From positions 41,759 through 105,758 of the forward strand of contig CAJTGI010000001.1 in assembly GCA_910575435.1 (NCBI GenBank): a DNA stretch of 64,000 nucleotides. Direction: 5' to 3'. This DNA is from Clostridiaceae bacterium. GTDB taxonomy: Bacteria; Bacillota; Clostridia; Lachnospirales; Lachnospiraceae. Numbering within the stretch: the stretch's first letter is position 1; every line of letters begins with the position of its first letter. Below are positions 6,965 through 16,853 of the stretch, one piece after another. The notes beneath the pieces were generated by a model, which saw nothing but the letters and a program-made list of their open reading frames with translations, ran no database searches and was not told where the DNA came from. Made by a program: the position numbers and the translations under genes.

Positions 6965-9784
6965 GTGAAGAGGTGGAAAAAATCAAAGGGGATACGTGGC
7001 TTTTTATTCTGGGCGCTGCTGGCGGGAATCTTCCTGGATGTGCTGGCAGGAATGTACATGAGCATTGGCAGGGAGTATGCCGGAAATCAGGGACGGGAGC
7101 AGGATGATTTCTATGTGTCCCAGGCGGGTACGAGCCAGATTTTGGACGGATATATCCGTTTGTTTGAGGAGTATATGCAGATTGGCAATCTGATTACCAA
7201 GGATGGGGACATTGATTATGACAAGAATATTTTGGTGTCCCTTACGGACGACAAGGCGTATACGATCAAGGAATTGCTTCGGGGCTCTACATCTGAGGGC
7301 GTAGGCTCTGAAATGCTGCGGAAGTTTATGGAGGGCTTTGCAGGGAATTGCAGGAATGGCATCAGCTATCCATGGAAGAGCAGGTACATGCTGGCTTGCG
7401 ATACCCGGGTGATTATCGAGGGGGACTCGATCTTCTCCTTTGCCTCCCCCAACACAAAGACCCGCTCTCCGAAGCAGATTGCGGTGATGAAGAAGTATTT
7501 GAAAAATATGCAGCCGACGGTGACGGATGACGTGACTTATGAGGATGAATTTCGGGATGACATATCTATCTCCTTTTCTGGAAAACTATCTTGGAAATAT
7601 GTATTTCACGCTAAGAGTGCCTACGAAGAATATCTGATTACCTATTATTCCTCCTATGCCAGGTGCTATTTTTTGGACAAAGTCATTACTTCCTACGAGG
7701 GGCAGGGACAGGCGTTGTTTCAAGAAGTATACCAGTCTTATCAGAAGGACAATTCCGAAGAGTTGCTTTCGGAGGAGGAGTTTTATCGCTATTTGAAGGA
7801 GGATTGGAAGAAGCGGAATAAAAGAATCCCTCGGAATGAGATTCCTTGGAGCGTGCATTCTGTTCCAAGAACTATGGGGGAGGCGAGAAAATATGTTACC
7901 TTTCTGGTGGAGACATATCAGGAATTGAAATATTTATTTTCCCGTTGCAATTTTATTTATGCCTATGAAAACTCTAACAATCTGGTGATAACCAACCACC
8001 CGGCAGATTGGCAGAAAATCAAGGGCGTCCTGGAGAGCGGAAGGGCTTTGGAGAAGGCGACGGACCGCTCTGATGTGGCCTTTGTGTATTTTAATAGCAG
8101 GAATTATAACGGAGTGGGAAATCTTCCCAAAGAGACATTGCCCATGTCAGGCAATATCACAGAAAAGATCAGGACCATAGGAAAGAATTATGGCTTGGCT
8201 TCCTATCAGATTGCCGTGGGAATAGACCTGCGGGATGTAATGCATGCCAGAAGGGAGGATCAATTTGTCCTGACATATCGGGAAGCCACGCAGAAGCGGG
8301 AACTCTATCGGTTTGGCAGTATGCTGGCAGTGGCGGGAGCCGTTCTCACGGTGCTTAGCTTCCTGTTGCTGGTGATTCGCAGCGGCAGTCCCGTAATTGA
8401 GGGGCAGGAGCAGGAGAGCCTTTCCTGGTTCGACCGGATTTGGCTGGAGCCCCAGTTGCTTCTGGCATATTTGATGATTGGCATGATTGCCTGGGTGCTG
8501 AAGATGTGGAATGGCTTTCTGATTCATCCGGTGATTCTGCTGTGCGCCCTGTCGGTGTCCCTGCTGGCCTTTGGATGCCTGTGCGTGCTCCTGAGCCTGA
8601 TCAAGAGGGGAAGGCTTGGCTGCGGCGGACAGTACAGCCTGCTCCTTCTCTTTGGGAGGGAGGTGGTGTGGCGGAGGACTTCCCTGAAAGCGTTTATAAG
8701 AAACCTTTCTTATCGGATGGCTTTTATTCCTGTCAAGAGGAAGTTTGGCTTTTTACTGTTGGCAGAGGCGGGGCTATTGGTCTATTATGGAGTTTCTGCC
8801 ATCTATGTATTTCTGGATAAGGAGGAATCGGTATTCTCTTACATGACTTCCTCGCTGGGGATCATCGGAGGGGTTCTTGGGGGGATTTTCCTGGGAGTGC
8901 TGGCGGCCTGGCAGAGAAATGCCATGCATGACCAGATGGCAGAATATGAGGTGATTGCTGCCATGAAGCAAATTATTGGCGGAGACTTTTCCTATCAGCT
9001 GCCGGAGAGGGATGCCATGAGCCTGCGGGTGCGGGAACTGGTTCGGGCGGTGAACCAGATGGGAGATGTGGTGGAGGCCGCCGTGGAGGAGAGCGTGAGA
9101 AGCGAGCGGATGAAGACGGAGCTGATTGCCAACGTGTCCCATGACATTAAAACTCCCCTCACATCCATCATTAATTACGTGGACTTGCTCCAGGGGGAGG
9201 ATATCCGGGATGAGAAGGTGCGGCAATACATTGGCGTGCTCAATCAGAAGTCCCAGCGGCTGAAGGTATTGATGGAGGATTTGATCGAGGCTTCCAAGGC
9301 TTCCAGCGGCGTGATGGAACTGGAGATCCATCCAATGGATTTCAGTGAATTGGTGCGGCAGACCAATGGGGAATTTCAGGAGAGGTTTGACCAGAGCCAC
9401 CTGGAACTGATTGTGGAGATTCCCGGGGAGCCTATGATGTTTCTGGGGGATGGCAGGAGGGTGTTTCGGATTTTGGAAAACCTTTATAGCAATACTGCCA
9501 AGTATGCCATGGAGAACACCCGGGTGTATGTGTCCCTAGAGCGGGTGGGGCAGGATGTAGTCTTTACCATGAAAAATGTGTCTGCCATGAAACTTAACAT
9601 TACGCCGGAGGAATTGACGGAGCGTTTCGTGCGGGGGGATCACGCCCGCACCACGGAGGGAAGCGGCTTGGGACTTTCCATCGCCAAGAGTCTGACGGAA
9701 CTCATGGGGGGAAGGTTTTGGATTGAGCTGGATGGGGATTTGTTCAGCGGGAAGATTGCCTTCCCGGAGATGACAGAAGAGTAA
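6965..9784 (+). CDS. Large membrane sensor histidine kinase
   Basis: A 939-residue partner of the upstream regulator. It has an N-terminal membrane anchor (residues about 12-32), a long extracellular region of about 400 residues without a family I recognise, several membrane segments between about 445 and 665, and a HAMP-like linker. The HisKA box ELIANVSHDIKTPLTSIINY has phospho-acceptor His726, and the HATPase_c domain has N and G boxes (ILENLYSNTAKYA, EGSGLGLSIAKSL near residue 900). The GTG start has GGAGGAG six bases upstream. The extracellular part is far larger than in VanS-type kinases, which suggests recognition of a sizeable ligand or a partner protein. The signal is unknown. Confidence 0.9.
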   Translation: MKRWKKSKGIRGFLFWALLAGIFLDVLAGMYMSIGREYAGNQGREQDDFYVSQAGTSQILDGYIRLFEEYMQIGNLITKDGDIDYDKNILVSLTDDKAYTIKELLRGSTSEGVGSEMLRKFMEGFAGNCRNGISYPWKSRYMLACDTRVIIEGDSIFSFASPNTKTRSPKQIAVMKKYLKNMQPTVTDDVTYEDEFRDDISISFSGKLSWKYVFHAKSAYEEYLITYYSSYARCYFLDKVITSYEGQGQALFQEVYQSYQKDNSEELLSEEEFYRYLKEDWKKRNKRIPRNEIPWSVHSVPRTMGEARKYVTFLVETYQELKYLFSRCNFIYAYENSNNLVITNHPADWQKIKGVLESGRALEKATDRSDVAFVYFNSRNYNGVGNLPKETLPMSGNITEKIRTIGKNYGLASYQIAVGIDLRDVMHARREDQFVLTYREATQKRELYRFGSMLAVAGAVLTVLSFLLLVIRSGSPVIEGQEQESLSWFDRIWLEPQLLLAYLMIGMIAWVLKMWNGFLIHPVILLCALSVSLLAFGCLCVLLSLIKRGRLGCGGQYSLLLLFGREVVWRRTSLKAFIRNLSYRMAFIPVKRKFGFLLLAEAGLLVYYGVSAIYVFLDKEESVFSYMTSSLGIIGGVLGGIFLGVLAAWQRNAMHDQMAEYEVIAAMKQIIGGDFSYQLPERDAMSLRVRELVRAVNQMGDVVEAAVEESVRSERMKTELIANVSHDIKTPLTSIINYVDLLQGEDIRDEKVRQYIGVLNQKSQRLKVLMEDLIEASKASSGVMELEIHPMDFSELVRQTNGEFQERFDQSHLELIVEIPGEPMMFLGDGRRVFRILENLYSNTAKYAMENTRVYVSLERVGQDVVFTMKNVSAMKLNITPEELTERFVRGDHARTTEGSGLGLSIAKSLTELMGGRFWIELDGDLFSGKIAFPEMTEE

Positions 9785-9836
9785 TCATTTGCTATACTGG
9801 TATTATTCGATATAAAAAGACAGAAAGGCATGGTTG

Positions 9837-11339
9837 ATGATGATGGGCAATACCGGGGAAGTGATGAACAGGGCTGAGATGGAGGCTAGGCTGGCAGAGG
9901 TGGATTTGACGCTGCCGCCGCCGGAGAGGGAGCCGGAGAGACAATATTATTTTATCCGCAGGCTGCGGGAGTGGGCAGATCATAGGAAAGAGGAACTGGG
10001 GAGAACTCTGACTGCCAATATTACCACCTTCGGCTGCCAGATGAATGCCAGGGACTCGGAGAAGATTCAGGGGATTATGCAGATGATTGGCTATGAGGAA
10101 ACGGATTCAAATAGTGCGGATTTCATTCTTTATAATACATGTACCGTGAGGGAGAATGCCAATCTGAAGGTATATGGCAGATTGGGGCAGTTAAAGAAGG
10201 AGAAGCAGGAGAATCCTGACATGGTGATTGCCCTGTGCGGCTGCATGATGCAGGAGAAGGGGGTGGTGGATAAGATCAGGCAGAGCTATCGGAATGTGGA
10301 TCTGATTTTTGGCACCCACAATCTTTACAAACTGGCGGAACTATTGGCCGTCAAGCTCCTGGACCAGCCCCAGAGGAAGAAAATGGTGGTGGATATCTGG
10401 GAGGATGCCGCGGAGATTGTGGAAGATTTGCCCAAGGAGCGAAAATATTCCTTTAAGAGCGGGGTCAATATAATGTTTGGCTGCAATAATTTTTGCAGTT
10501 ATTGCATCGTGCCGTATGTGCGGGGAAGGGAGCGTAGCAGGGAGCCGGAGGATATCCTGGAGGAGATTGGGAGCCTGGTGCGAGATGGGGTGGTGGAAGT
10601 GATGCTTCTGGGTCAGAATGTAAATTCTTACGGGAAGAATCTGAAAAATCCCATCTCCTTCGGGGAACTTCTTCGGCGGGTGGAGCGGATTGAGGGATTG
10701 GAGCGGATTCGATTCATGACGTCCCATCCCAAGGACTTGTCCGACGAGCTGATTCAGGTGATGGGAGAGTCAAAAAAAATCTGCCGGCAGATGCATCTAC
10801 CTTTGCAGTCTGGGAGCAGCCGCCTATTGCAGGTGATGAACCGCCATTATACTAAGGAGGAGTATCTGGCACTGGTGGATAAAATCCGCCGTGCCGTGCC
10901 GGACATTGCCCTGACTACGGATATCATCGTGGGATTTCCCGGGGAGACGGAGGAGGATTTTGCAGATACCCTGGATGTGGTAGAGCGGGTGAGGTATGAC
11001 AGCGCCTTTACCTTCCTATATAGCAAGAGGACGGGGACGCCGGCGGCATCCATGGAGGAGCAGGTGCCCCAGGATGTGGCAAAGCGGCGTTTTGATACAT
11101 TGCTCTCCCTGGTACAGAAGATTTCCGGGGAGAAGACGGCGCAGGCCGTGGGGACGGTGCAGGAAGTGCTGGTGGAAGAGGTGAACGACCAGGAGGAAGG
11201 GCTGGTGACGGGAAGGACTAGTCAGAATTACCTGGTGCATTTTCCGGGGGATGGATCTCTGGTAGGGCGGATTGTGCCTGTGTATCTGGAAGAGAGCAAG
11301 GGATTTTATTTCATGGGCAGAAAATGTGTAAAGAAGTAG
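9837..11339 (+). CDS. miaB: tRNA methylthiotransferase MiaB
   Basis: A radical-SAM enzyme that adds a methylthio group to N6-isopentenyladenosine 37 of tRNAs. The N-terminal methylthiotransferase domain carries three cluster cysteines (TFGCQMNARDSEK, NTCTVREN, LCGCMMQEKG). The radical SAM domain has C-x3-C-x2-C in FGCNNFCSYCIVPYVRGRER near residues 216-223. A C-terminal TRAM domain ends the chain. About 60 residues precede the MTTase domain, longer than in E. coli MiaB but common in Clostridia. Start choice is uncertain because TTG and three ATG codons follow one another at 9834-9845; the best upstream signal is AGAAAGG. Confidence 0.94.
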   Translation: MMMGNTGEVMNRAEMEARLAEVDLTLPPPEREPERQYYFIRRLREWADHRKEELGRTLTANITTFGCQMNARDSEKIQGIMQMIGYEETDSNSADFILYNTCTVRENANLKVYGRLGQLKKEKQENPDMVIALCGCMMQEKGVVDKIRQSYRNVDLIFGTHNLYKLAELLAVKLLDQPQRKKMVVDIWEDAAEIVEDLPKERKYSFKSGVNIMFGCNNFCSYCIVPYVRGRERSREPEDILEEIGSLVRDGVVEVMLLGQNVNSYGKNLKNPISFGELLRRVERIEGLERIRFMTSHPKDLSDELIQVMGESKKICRQMHLPLQSGSSRLLQVMNRHYTKEEYLALVDKIRRAVPDIALTTDIIVGFPGETEEDFADTLDVVERVRYDSAFTFLYSKRTGTPAASMEEQVPQDVAKRRFDTLLSLVQKISGEKTAQAVGTVQEVLVEEVNDQEEGLVTGRTSQNYLVHFPGDGSLVGRIVPVYLEESKGFYFMGRKCVKK

Positions 11340-11373
11340 GAAGAATGCTTGTGCCAGTGAAGTTGGTATGACT

Positions 11374-11470
11374 GGAAGCGCAAAGCGCTTCGGAATGGAG
11401 AAAAAATGTGCAAAGGTGAACGAAGTTCATAAACGAATAGAGTTCATAAACGAACGAAGTTCGTTTTGCA
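11374..11470. repeat. Short repeats and hairpin before dgt
   Basis: The gap between miaB and dgt contains a perfect palindrome GAAGCGCAAAGCGCTTC (11374-11390). It also has two copies of GTTCATAAACGAA about 17 bases apart (near 11425 and 11442), followed by AACGAAGTTCGTT, itself palindromic. No T-run follows the hairpin, so it is not an obvious terminator. Confidence 0.5.
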
Positions 11471-11485
11471 GAAATGAGGTGGGTA

Positions 11486-12514
11486 ATGAATCTACGGCAG
11501 AAGCAGGAGGCGAGGGAGCATGAGATTCTGGGGGCTGATGCCTCCTTTGCGGATGAGTCCCTGGGGCGGGACCGGGAGGAAGAGCAGTGCGATATCCGGA
11601 CGGATTTTCAGAGGGACCGGGACAGGATATTACATAGCAAGGCGTTTCGCAGGCTGAAACAGAAGACCCAGGTGTTTCTGGCGCCGGAGGGGGATCATTA
11701 CCGCACCAGGCTTACCCATACTCTGGAGGTGGCGCAGAATGCCCGCACCATTGCCAGGGCGCTGATGCTGAATGAGGACTTGACGGAGGCAATCGCGCTG
11801 GGCCATGATCTGGGGCATACGCCTTTCGGCCATGCGGGGGAGCGGGCGTTAAATGAGTTTCGCAGGGAGCAGGGGGGATTTCACCACAATGAGCAGAGCG
11901 TCAGGGTGGTGGAGCGGCTGGAGAAGGATGGCAGGGGGCTGAACCTGACCAGGGAAGTGCGGGACGGCATTCTGAATCACCAGACCAAGTCCAAGCCTAT
12001 GACTTTGGAGGGGAAGATCGTGCGCCTGTCTGACAAGATTGCCTATATTAACTCGGATATAGACGATGCCATTCGGGCGGGGATTATCCGGGAGGAAGAC
12101 CTTCCCAGGGGGCTGACAGGGATTTTGGGGAACAGTACCAACAGGAGGCTGAATACGCTGGTGCATGATATCGTAAAGAATAGTGATAAAAGGGGCGATA
12201 TCTGCATGTCTGCAGAGGTGGAGAAGGCCATGTTTGCCCTGCGCCAATACTTATTCCAGAGCGTGTACAATAATCCGCTGGCCAAGGGGGAGGAGCGAAA
12301 GGTCAATCACATGATCGGGCAGCTGTATGAATACTATCTGTCCCACATCGATAGCATGCCTGACGAGTTCCAAAACCTCATTCAGGAGGGAGATGGGGAG
12401 CAACGGGTGGTGTGTGATTTCATCGCCTGCATGAGCGACCGATATGCGGTCAATCTCTACAAGGAGATTATGATACCCAAGTCATGGAGCCTTTTGGGGG
12501 TGGAGCACCGATAG
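11486..12514 (+). CDS. dgt: Deoxyguanosinetriphosphate triphosphohydrolase-like protein
   Basis: An HD-superfamily hydrolase of 342 residues that releases tripolyphosphate from dNTPs. The motif H..HD is seen as RTRLTHTLEVAQNARTIARA followed by AIALGHDLGHTPFGHAGERA. The N-terminal RDRILHSKAFRRLKQKTQVF is a dGTPase signature, and HHNEQSVRVVERLE carries further metal-site histidines. The ATG at 11486 follows GAGGTGG; an upstream in-frame ATG at 11474 overlaps that site. In many Clostridia this gene lies directly before dnaG and rpoD, as here. Confidence 0.93.
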   Translation: MNLRQKQEAREHEILGADASFADESLGRDREEEQCDIRTDFQRDRDRILHSKAFRRLKQKTQVFLAPEGDHYRTRLTHTLEVAQNARTIARALMLNEDLTEAIALGHDLGHTPFGHAGERALNEFRREQGGFHHNEQSVRVVERLEKDGRGLNLTREVRDGILNHQTKSKPMTLEGKIVRLSDKIAYINSDIDDAIRAGIIREEDLPRGLTGILGNSTNRRLNTLVHDIVKNSDKRGDICMSAEVEKAMFALRQYLFQSVYNNPLAKGEERKVNHMIGQLYEYYLSHIDSMPDEFQNLIQEGDGEQRVVCDFIACMSDRYAVNLYKEIMIPKSWSLLGVEHR

Positions 12515-12614
12515 TTGTCGGATACCGCATTTTGCAGGGGCTTATGGAAATGGCGATGGAAAATCGACTTTTTAAGAAAAAAAGGAAAATAGAAAGTTGC
12601 GTAGAATAACTAAT

Positions 12615-12682
12615 ACAGAGGTGTTTGCCTTTATGGAAATGATCTTCCATAGGCGCAGACAGTGCCTCTGTATCGTTTTTTT
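12615..12682 (+). terminator. Long terminator after dgt
   Basis: A long interrupted stem pairs ACAGAGG with CCTCTGT, GTTTGCCT with AGGCGCAGAC, and TATGGAA with TTCCATA, then continues into a run of seven T residues. The stem is unusually long for a simple terminator. Confidence 0.7.
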
Positions 12683-12732
12683 AGGCGATTGCGTTGCAGA
12701 CAAGTGCCGGTGGCACTGGCAGCGATTGGGGC

Positions 12733-12763
12733 GGAGCGTAGAAGTGCAGGGCACGGAGCAATC
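12733..12763 (+). repeat. 31-bp intergenic repeat, copy 1
   Basis: The sequence begins GGAGCGTAGAAGTGC and ends GCACGGAGCAATC, with a GTGC/GCAC mini-hairpin around the loop AGG. A second copy at 33696-33726 differs only in the three loop bases. The gap between dgt and dnaG also holds GTGCC/GGCAC and ATGCCGTT/AACGGCAT hairpins nearby (about 12702-12718 and 12778-12797). There is no gene in the 366-base gap. Confidence 0.6.
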
Positions 12764-12881
12764 TGCTTTTCGTTAGGATGCCGTTGCAAACGGCATGTCA
12801 GTTTGATTTTGAATCGTTCTCAATATGTGGCAGGATGCGGGGAAATGACGGCATTCCTGCGATAGAAGGGGGTGAAGGGTA

Positions 12882-14669
12882 GTGCCTTGGTATTCAGAGC
12901 AGCAGATTGAGGAAGTCCGTTCCCGCAGCGATATCGTGGAAGTGATCGGAAGCTATGTAAAACTAAAGAGGTCTGGCGGCGGATACGTGGGGCTGTGCCC
13001 TTTTCACAGCGAGAAATCCCCCTCTTTTTCCGTCAATCCTGCCATGCAGATATATAAGTGCTTTGGCTGCGGCGTGGGGGGAAATGTGCTTACATTTCTC
13101 ATGGAATATGAGAATCTGTCTTTTCCCGAGGCGATGGAGCAGCTGGCAGGGAGGGCAGGAATCGAACTGCCCGAGAAGGAGATGACAGCGGAGCAGAGGC
13201 AGCGGGAAGGTCTGCGGCAGACCTTGCTGGAGATTAACACCAAGGCGGCAAGGTTCTATTATGCCATGCTCAAATCCCCCCAGGGAAAATTGGGATATGA
13301 TTATCTTATAGGGAGGGGGCTTTCCCGGGAGACAATCGTGCATTTTGGCCTGGGATATGCGGGCCAGGGTGGCGGGGAACTGTACCGATATCTGAAAGGA
13401 GAGGGATATCCGGACAGCGTATTGAAGGAGACGGGGCTTTTCAAGATGGACGAGCGGGGGGTCTATGATAAGTTCTGGAACAGGGTCATGTTTCCCATCA
13501 TGGACGTGAGCAGCCATGTGATTGGCTTTGGCGGCAGGGTGATGGGGGATGCCAAGCCCAAATATTTAAATTCCCCGGAGACGAAGATATTTGACAAGAG
13601 CCGGAATCTGTTCGGGCTAAATTATGCCAAGCAGGGGAGGAGGAAAAATCTGATCCTCTGCGAGGGATATATGGATGTGATTGCTATGCACCAGGCAGGG
13701 TTTACCGGGGCGGTGGCTTCCCTGGGGACGGCCTTTACGGAGCAGCAGGCAAGTCTTCTGAGGCGATATACGGAGGAGGTGCTTCTGATCTATGACAGCG
13801 ATGAGGCGGGCGTGAAGGCGGCCCTGCGGGCAATTCCTATTCTGCGTCGGGCGGGCATCAATGGCAAGGTGGTGCACCTGGAACCCTACAAGGATCCGGA
13901 TGAGCTGATCCGCCAGGAGGGGGCTGGGGTCTTTGAGGAGCGGCTGGAACGGGCGGAGAACAGTTTCTTCTTCGAGGTGGAGGCTGCGAAGAGGCAGTTT
14001 GACTTTGCAGATCCGGAGCAGAAGACGAAGTTTTACCATGAGGTGGCCAGGAAATTGCTAATATTTACTGACAAGGTGCAGAGGGACAATTATATGGAGG
14101 CGGTGGCTGCCAGGCAGGGGATTCGGAAAGAGGATTTGCGACAGCTGGTGATTCACTATGGGAATCAGATGCCGGAGGGCTATCAGGAGCAGGACAGGGA
14201 GACTAGGCGGGAGAGAAGGAAGGGGGACAAGCCGGAAGAAGGCATTCAGTATTCCTATCGGCTGCTGCTGTCCTGGCTTATCGAGACGCCAGACCTCTTT
14301 GGCCCCATCAGGGAGCGGATTTCCCCGGAGGATTTTCTGGACGAGAGGTTTGGAAAGGTGGCTGCTATGCTGTATGAGCAGCTGGAGCGGGGGGAGCGGG
14401 AACTGGTGGCGGCAAAGATTATCAGCTGCTTTCAGGATGCGGAGAGCCAGAAGATGGTGGCCCAGATGTTCCAGACCAATTATCAGACGGAGATGAATAG
14501 GGAGGAGCGGGAGAAGGCATTGAATGAGCTGATTGTGCGCATCAAGGAATATAGCATTGACAAGAGGATGCGCAATCTGACGGATATGTCCGAACTGGAG
14601 GCGCTGATTCAGGAGAAGAAGAAATGGCAGACGCCGGAAAAGTTGCATATTTCTTTGAAAGATGGTTAA
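12882..14669 (+). CDS. dnaG: DNA primase DnaG
   Basis: The primase of 595 residues that makes RNA primers at the replication fork. The N-terminal zinc-binding domain has the CHCC pattern Cys39, His42, Cys60, Cys63 (LCPFHSEKS, KCFGCG). The primase core is followed by the TOPRIM domain, with glutamate in ILCEGYMDVIAMHQAG near residue 262 and the DSDEAG metal site. The C-terminal helicase-binding region is present. Translation starts at GTG 12882 after GGGTGAAGG. It is followed by rpoD, the classical macromolecular-synthesis pair. Confidence 0.97.
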   Translation: MPWYSEQQIEEVRSRSDIVEVIGSYVKLKRSGGGYVGLCPFHSEKSPSFSVNPAMQIYKCFGCGVGGNVLTFLMEYENLSFPEAMEQLAGRAGIELPEKEMTAEQRQREGLRQTLLEINTKAARFYYAMLKSPQGKLGYDYLIGRGLSRETIVHFGLGYAGQGGGELYRYLKGEGYPDSVLKETGLFKMDERGVYDKFWNRVMFPIMDVSSHVIGFGGRVMGDAKPKYLNSPETKIFDKSRNLFGLNYAKQGRRKNLILCEGYMDVIAMHQAGFTGAVASLGTAFTEQQASLLRRYTEEVLLIYDSDEAGVKAALRAIPILRRAGINGKVVHLEPYKDPDELIRQEGAGVFEERLERAENSFFFEVEAAKRQFDFADPEQKTKFYHEVARKLLIFTDKVQRDNYMEAVAARQGIRKEDLRQLVIHYGNQMPEGYQEQDRETRRERRKGDKPEEGIQYSYRLLLSWLIETPDLFGPIRERISPEDFLDERFGKVAAMLYEQLERGERELVAAKIISCFQDAESQKMVAQMFQTNYQTEMNREEREKALNELIVRIKEYSIDKRMRNLTDMSELEALIQEKKKWQTPEKLHISLKDG

Positions 14670-14792
14670 AGTATAGCGTAAAGTACCAGAGAAAGCGGTT
14701 TTGCGGGGGATAGGCCCGCAGATGGCGGCTGGTCGGTGGGGGATAGACGATTACGAGGAATCATCAGTACATATAGGAAAGGAAGGAACACG

Positions 14793-16079
14793 ATGGCAAC
14801 AGAAAAGAAGAAAATAGAAGAATCCGTTGCACAGGAGAAGGACATTGCCTCGAAGAAGAGTGGCAGCAGGGCGAGGAAGATGGACAGGTCCTCTCAGGAT
14901 GAGGGAAAGAAAGGGAGTTCCAGAGCCGCTTCTTCCAAGAAGAAGGTGGATGCGGCCAGGGAGGAAGAGAGGAAGTTCCTGGAGAAGCTGGAAGCCTTGA
15001 AGAAGCTTGCGGTGTCCAAGAGGAATGTGCTTGAGCTTGCGGAGATTAATGGATTCTTCAATGATATTGGCCTGGACGAGGAAAAGACGGAAAAGGTGAT
15101 TGATTTTCTGGAGAATAATGGTGTGGATGTGCTGCGTATTCCTGAGGGCAAAGAGACCGATGAGGAGATTATGCTGGAGATGGAGGGCAGCGACGAGGTG
15201 CCGGATGACGAGGAGATCGAGAAGATCGACCTGTCGGTGCCGGAGGGCGTCAGCATCGAGGATCCTGTCAGGATGTATCTGAAGGAAATCGGCAAGGTAC
15301 CCCTTCTGACGGCGGAAGAGGAAGTAGATTTGGCCAGGCGCATGGAAGAGGGAGACATGGAGGCCAAGAAGAAGCTGGCGGAGGCCAATCTGCGTCTGGT
15401 GGTAAGCATTGCCAAGAGATATGTGGGGAGGGGGATGCTTTTCCTTGACCTGATCCAGGAGGGAAATCTGGGACTGATCAAGGCGGTGGAGAAGTTTGAT
15501 TATAAGAAGGGATATAAGTTCAGCACCTATGCCACCTGGTGGATTCGTCAGGCGATTACCAGGGCCATCGCTGACCAGGCGAGAACCATTCGGATTCCCG
15601 TGCATATGGTAGAAACAATCAATAAATTCGTGCGTGTTCAGAGGCAGCTTTTGCAGGAATTGGGCCGGGAGCCCTATCCTGAGGAGATTGCCAAGCATAT
15701 GAATATGCCGGTGGACCGGGTCAGGGAGATTCAGAAAATATCCCTGGAGCCAGTGTCTCTGGAGACTCCCATCGGGGAGGAGGAGGACAGTCATCTGGGG
15801 GATTTCATCCAGGATGACAATGTGCCGGTGCCGGCAGAAGCTGCGGCTTTCACCCTGCTGCGGGAGCAGCTGGAGGAGGTACTGGGAACCCTGACGGAGA
15901 GGGAGCAGAAGGTGTTAAAGCTTCGATTTGGCCTGGAGGATGGCAGGGCTAGAACCCTGGAGGAAGTGGGCAAGGAATTTAAGGTAACCCGTGAGCGCAT
16001 TCGCCAGATCGAGGCCAAGGCATTGAGGAAGCTCAGGCACCCCAGCAGAAGCCGGAAGCTGAAGGATTATCTAGAGTGA
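14793..16079 (+). CDS. rpoD: Primary sigma factor SigA (RpoD)
   Basis: The housekeeping sigma factor, 428 residues from the ATG at 14793, which follows AGGAAGGAA; the frame is open further upstream without a better start. The N-terminal 60 residues are Lys/Glu/Ser-rich and unstructured. Region 1.1 follows, then region 1.2 and 2 ([58 protein letters not shown]), region 3, and region 4 with the -35 reading helix ([20 protein letters not shown]). The stop overlaps the next start by one base (TGATG), so trmK is translationally coupled. Confidence 0.97.
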   Translation: MATEKKKIEESVAQEKDIASKKSGSRARKMDRSSQDEGKKGSSRAASSKKKVDAAREEERKFLEKLEALKKLAVSKRNVLELAEINGFFNDIGLDEEKTEKVIDFLENNGVDVLRIPEGKETDEEIMLEMEGSDEVPDDEEIEKIDLSVPEGVSIEDPVRMYLKEIGKVPLLTAEEEVDLARRMEEGDMEAKKKLAEANLRLVVSIAKRYVGRGMLFLDLIQEGNLGLIKAVEKFDYKKGYKFSTYATWWIRQAITRAIADQARTIRIPVHMVETINKFVRVQRQLLQELGREPYPEEIAKHMNMPVDRVREIQKISLEPVSLETPIGEEEDSHLGDFIQDDNVPVPAEAAAFTLLREQLEEVLGTLTEREQKVLKLRFGLEDGRARTLEEVGKEFKVTRERIRQIEAKALRKLRHPSRSRKLKDYLE

Positions 16080-16771
16080 TGCGGCTGTCGAAAAGACTGG
16101 GACGGGTGGCGGCAAATGTGCAGTCCGGGGGCGTGGTAGCGGACATTGGCTGCGACCATGGGTTTACGTCTATTTACCTGGTGCGGCAGGGGCAGGTCAG
16201 GGGAGCCATTGCCCTGGATGTGAATGCCGGGCCACTTGCCAGAGCATGGGAACATGTAGAGCGATATGGTTTGATGGATAGAATACAGGTGCGGCTGTCG
16301 GACGGCATGGAGAAATTGGCGCCGGGGGAGGCGGACACCCTTTTGGTCAGCGGACTGGGGGGCGCCCTGATGGAGAGGATTCTGGAGCGGGGCAGGGATG
16401 TGGTGAGGGAAGCGACAGAACTGGTGCTGTCCCCCCAGTCGGAGATTTTTCTGGTGCGAAAGAAGGTTCATGAACTGGGCTTTTCCATTGTCCACGAGGA
16501 GATGGTGGAGGATCAGAAGAAATATTATGTCATTATCCGGGCCATCCCCGGCAGGGAATGCTATGGGGAGGAGGAGTATCTCTATGGCAGGATGCTTGTT
16601 CAGGAGAGGGATCCGGCGTTTCGCGAGTATCTGGGGAGGGAGGCTTTGAGACTGGAGGAATTGGAGTTACATATGTCTCGAAGCAGATTATCCTTGTCGG
16701 GAAAAGAGAGATTGGAGAGTTGCCGTCAGGAGAGGCAAAGGATACAGGCGCTTTTGGATCAACTGCATTAG
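16079..16771 (+). CDS. trmK: tRNA (adenine22-N1)-methyltransferase TrmK
   Basis: A 230-residue SAM-dependent enzyme that methylates N1 of adenine 22 in bacterial tRNAs. The N-terminal Rossmann domain starts RLSKRLGRVAANVQSGGVVA and contains the SAM motif ADIGCDHGFTSIYLV. The catalytic-region motif VSGLGGALM follows, and a C-terminal coiled coil (EELELHMSRSRLSLSGKERL) completes the fold. It begins inside the rpoD stop codon, an arrangement seen across Firmicutes. Confidence 0.9.
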   Translation: MRLSKRLGRVAANVQSGGVVADIGCDHGFTSIYLVRQGQVRGAIALDVNAGPLARAWEHVERYGLMDRIQVRLSDGMEKLAPGEADTLLVSGLGGALMERILERGRDVVREATELVLSPQSEIFLVRKKVHELGFSIVHEEMVEDQKKYYVIIRAIPGRECYGEEEYLYGRMLVQERDPAFREYLGREALRLEELELHMSRSRLSLSGKERLESCRQERQRIQALLDQLH

Positions 16772-16853
16772 CGGCATAAAGCAGGTGCGTTCGTTAGATT
16801 ACTAGCGGATGTTTCGGATGGTATTAGCGGGGAAGATGATATAGGAGGTAGTT

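Noticed and set aside
14751..15794. 347-codon minus-strand ORF over rpoD
   Set aside because: Antisense to a conserved sigma factor gene; no start signal or recognisable domain.
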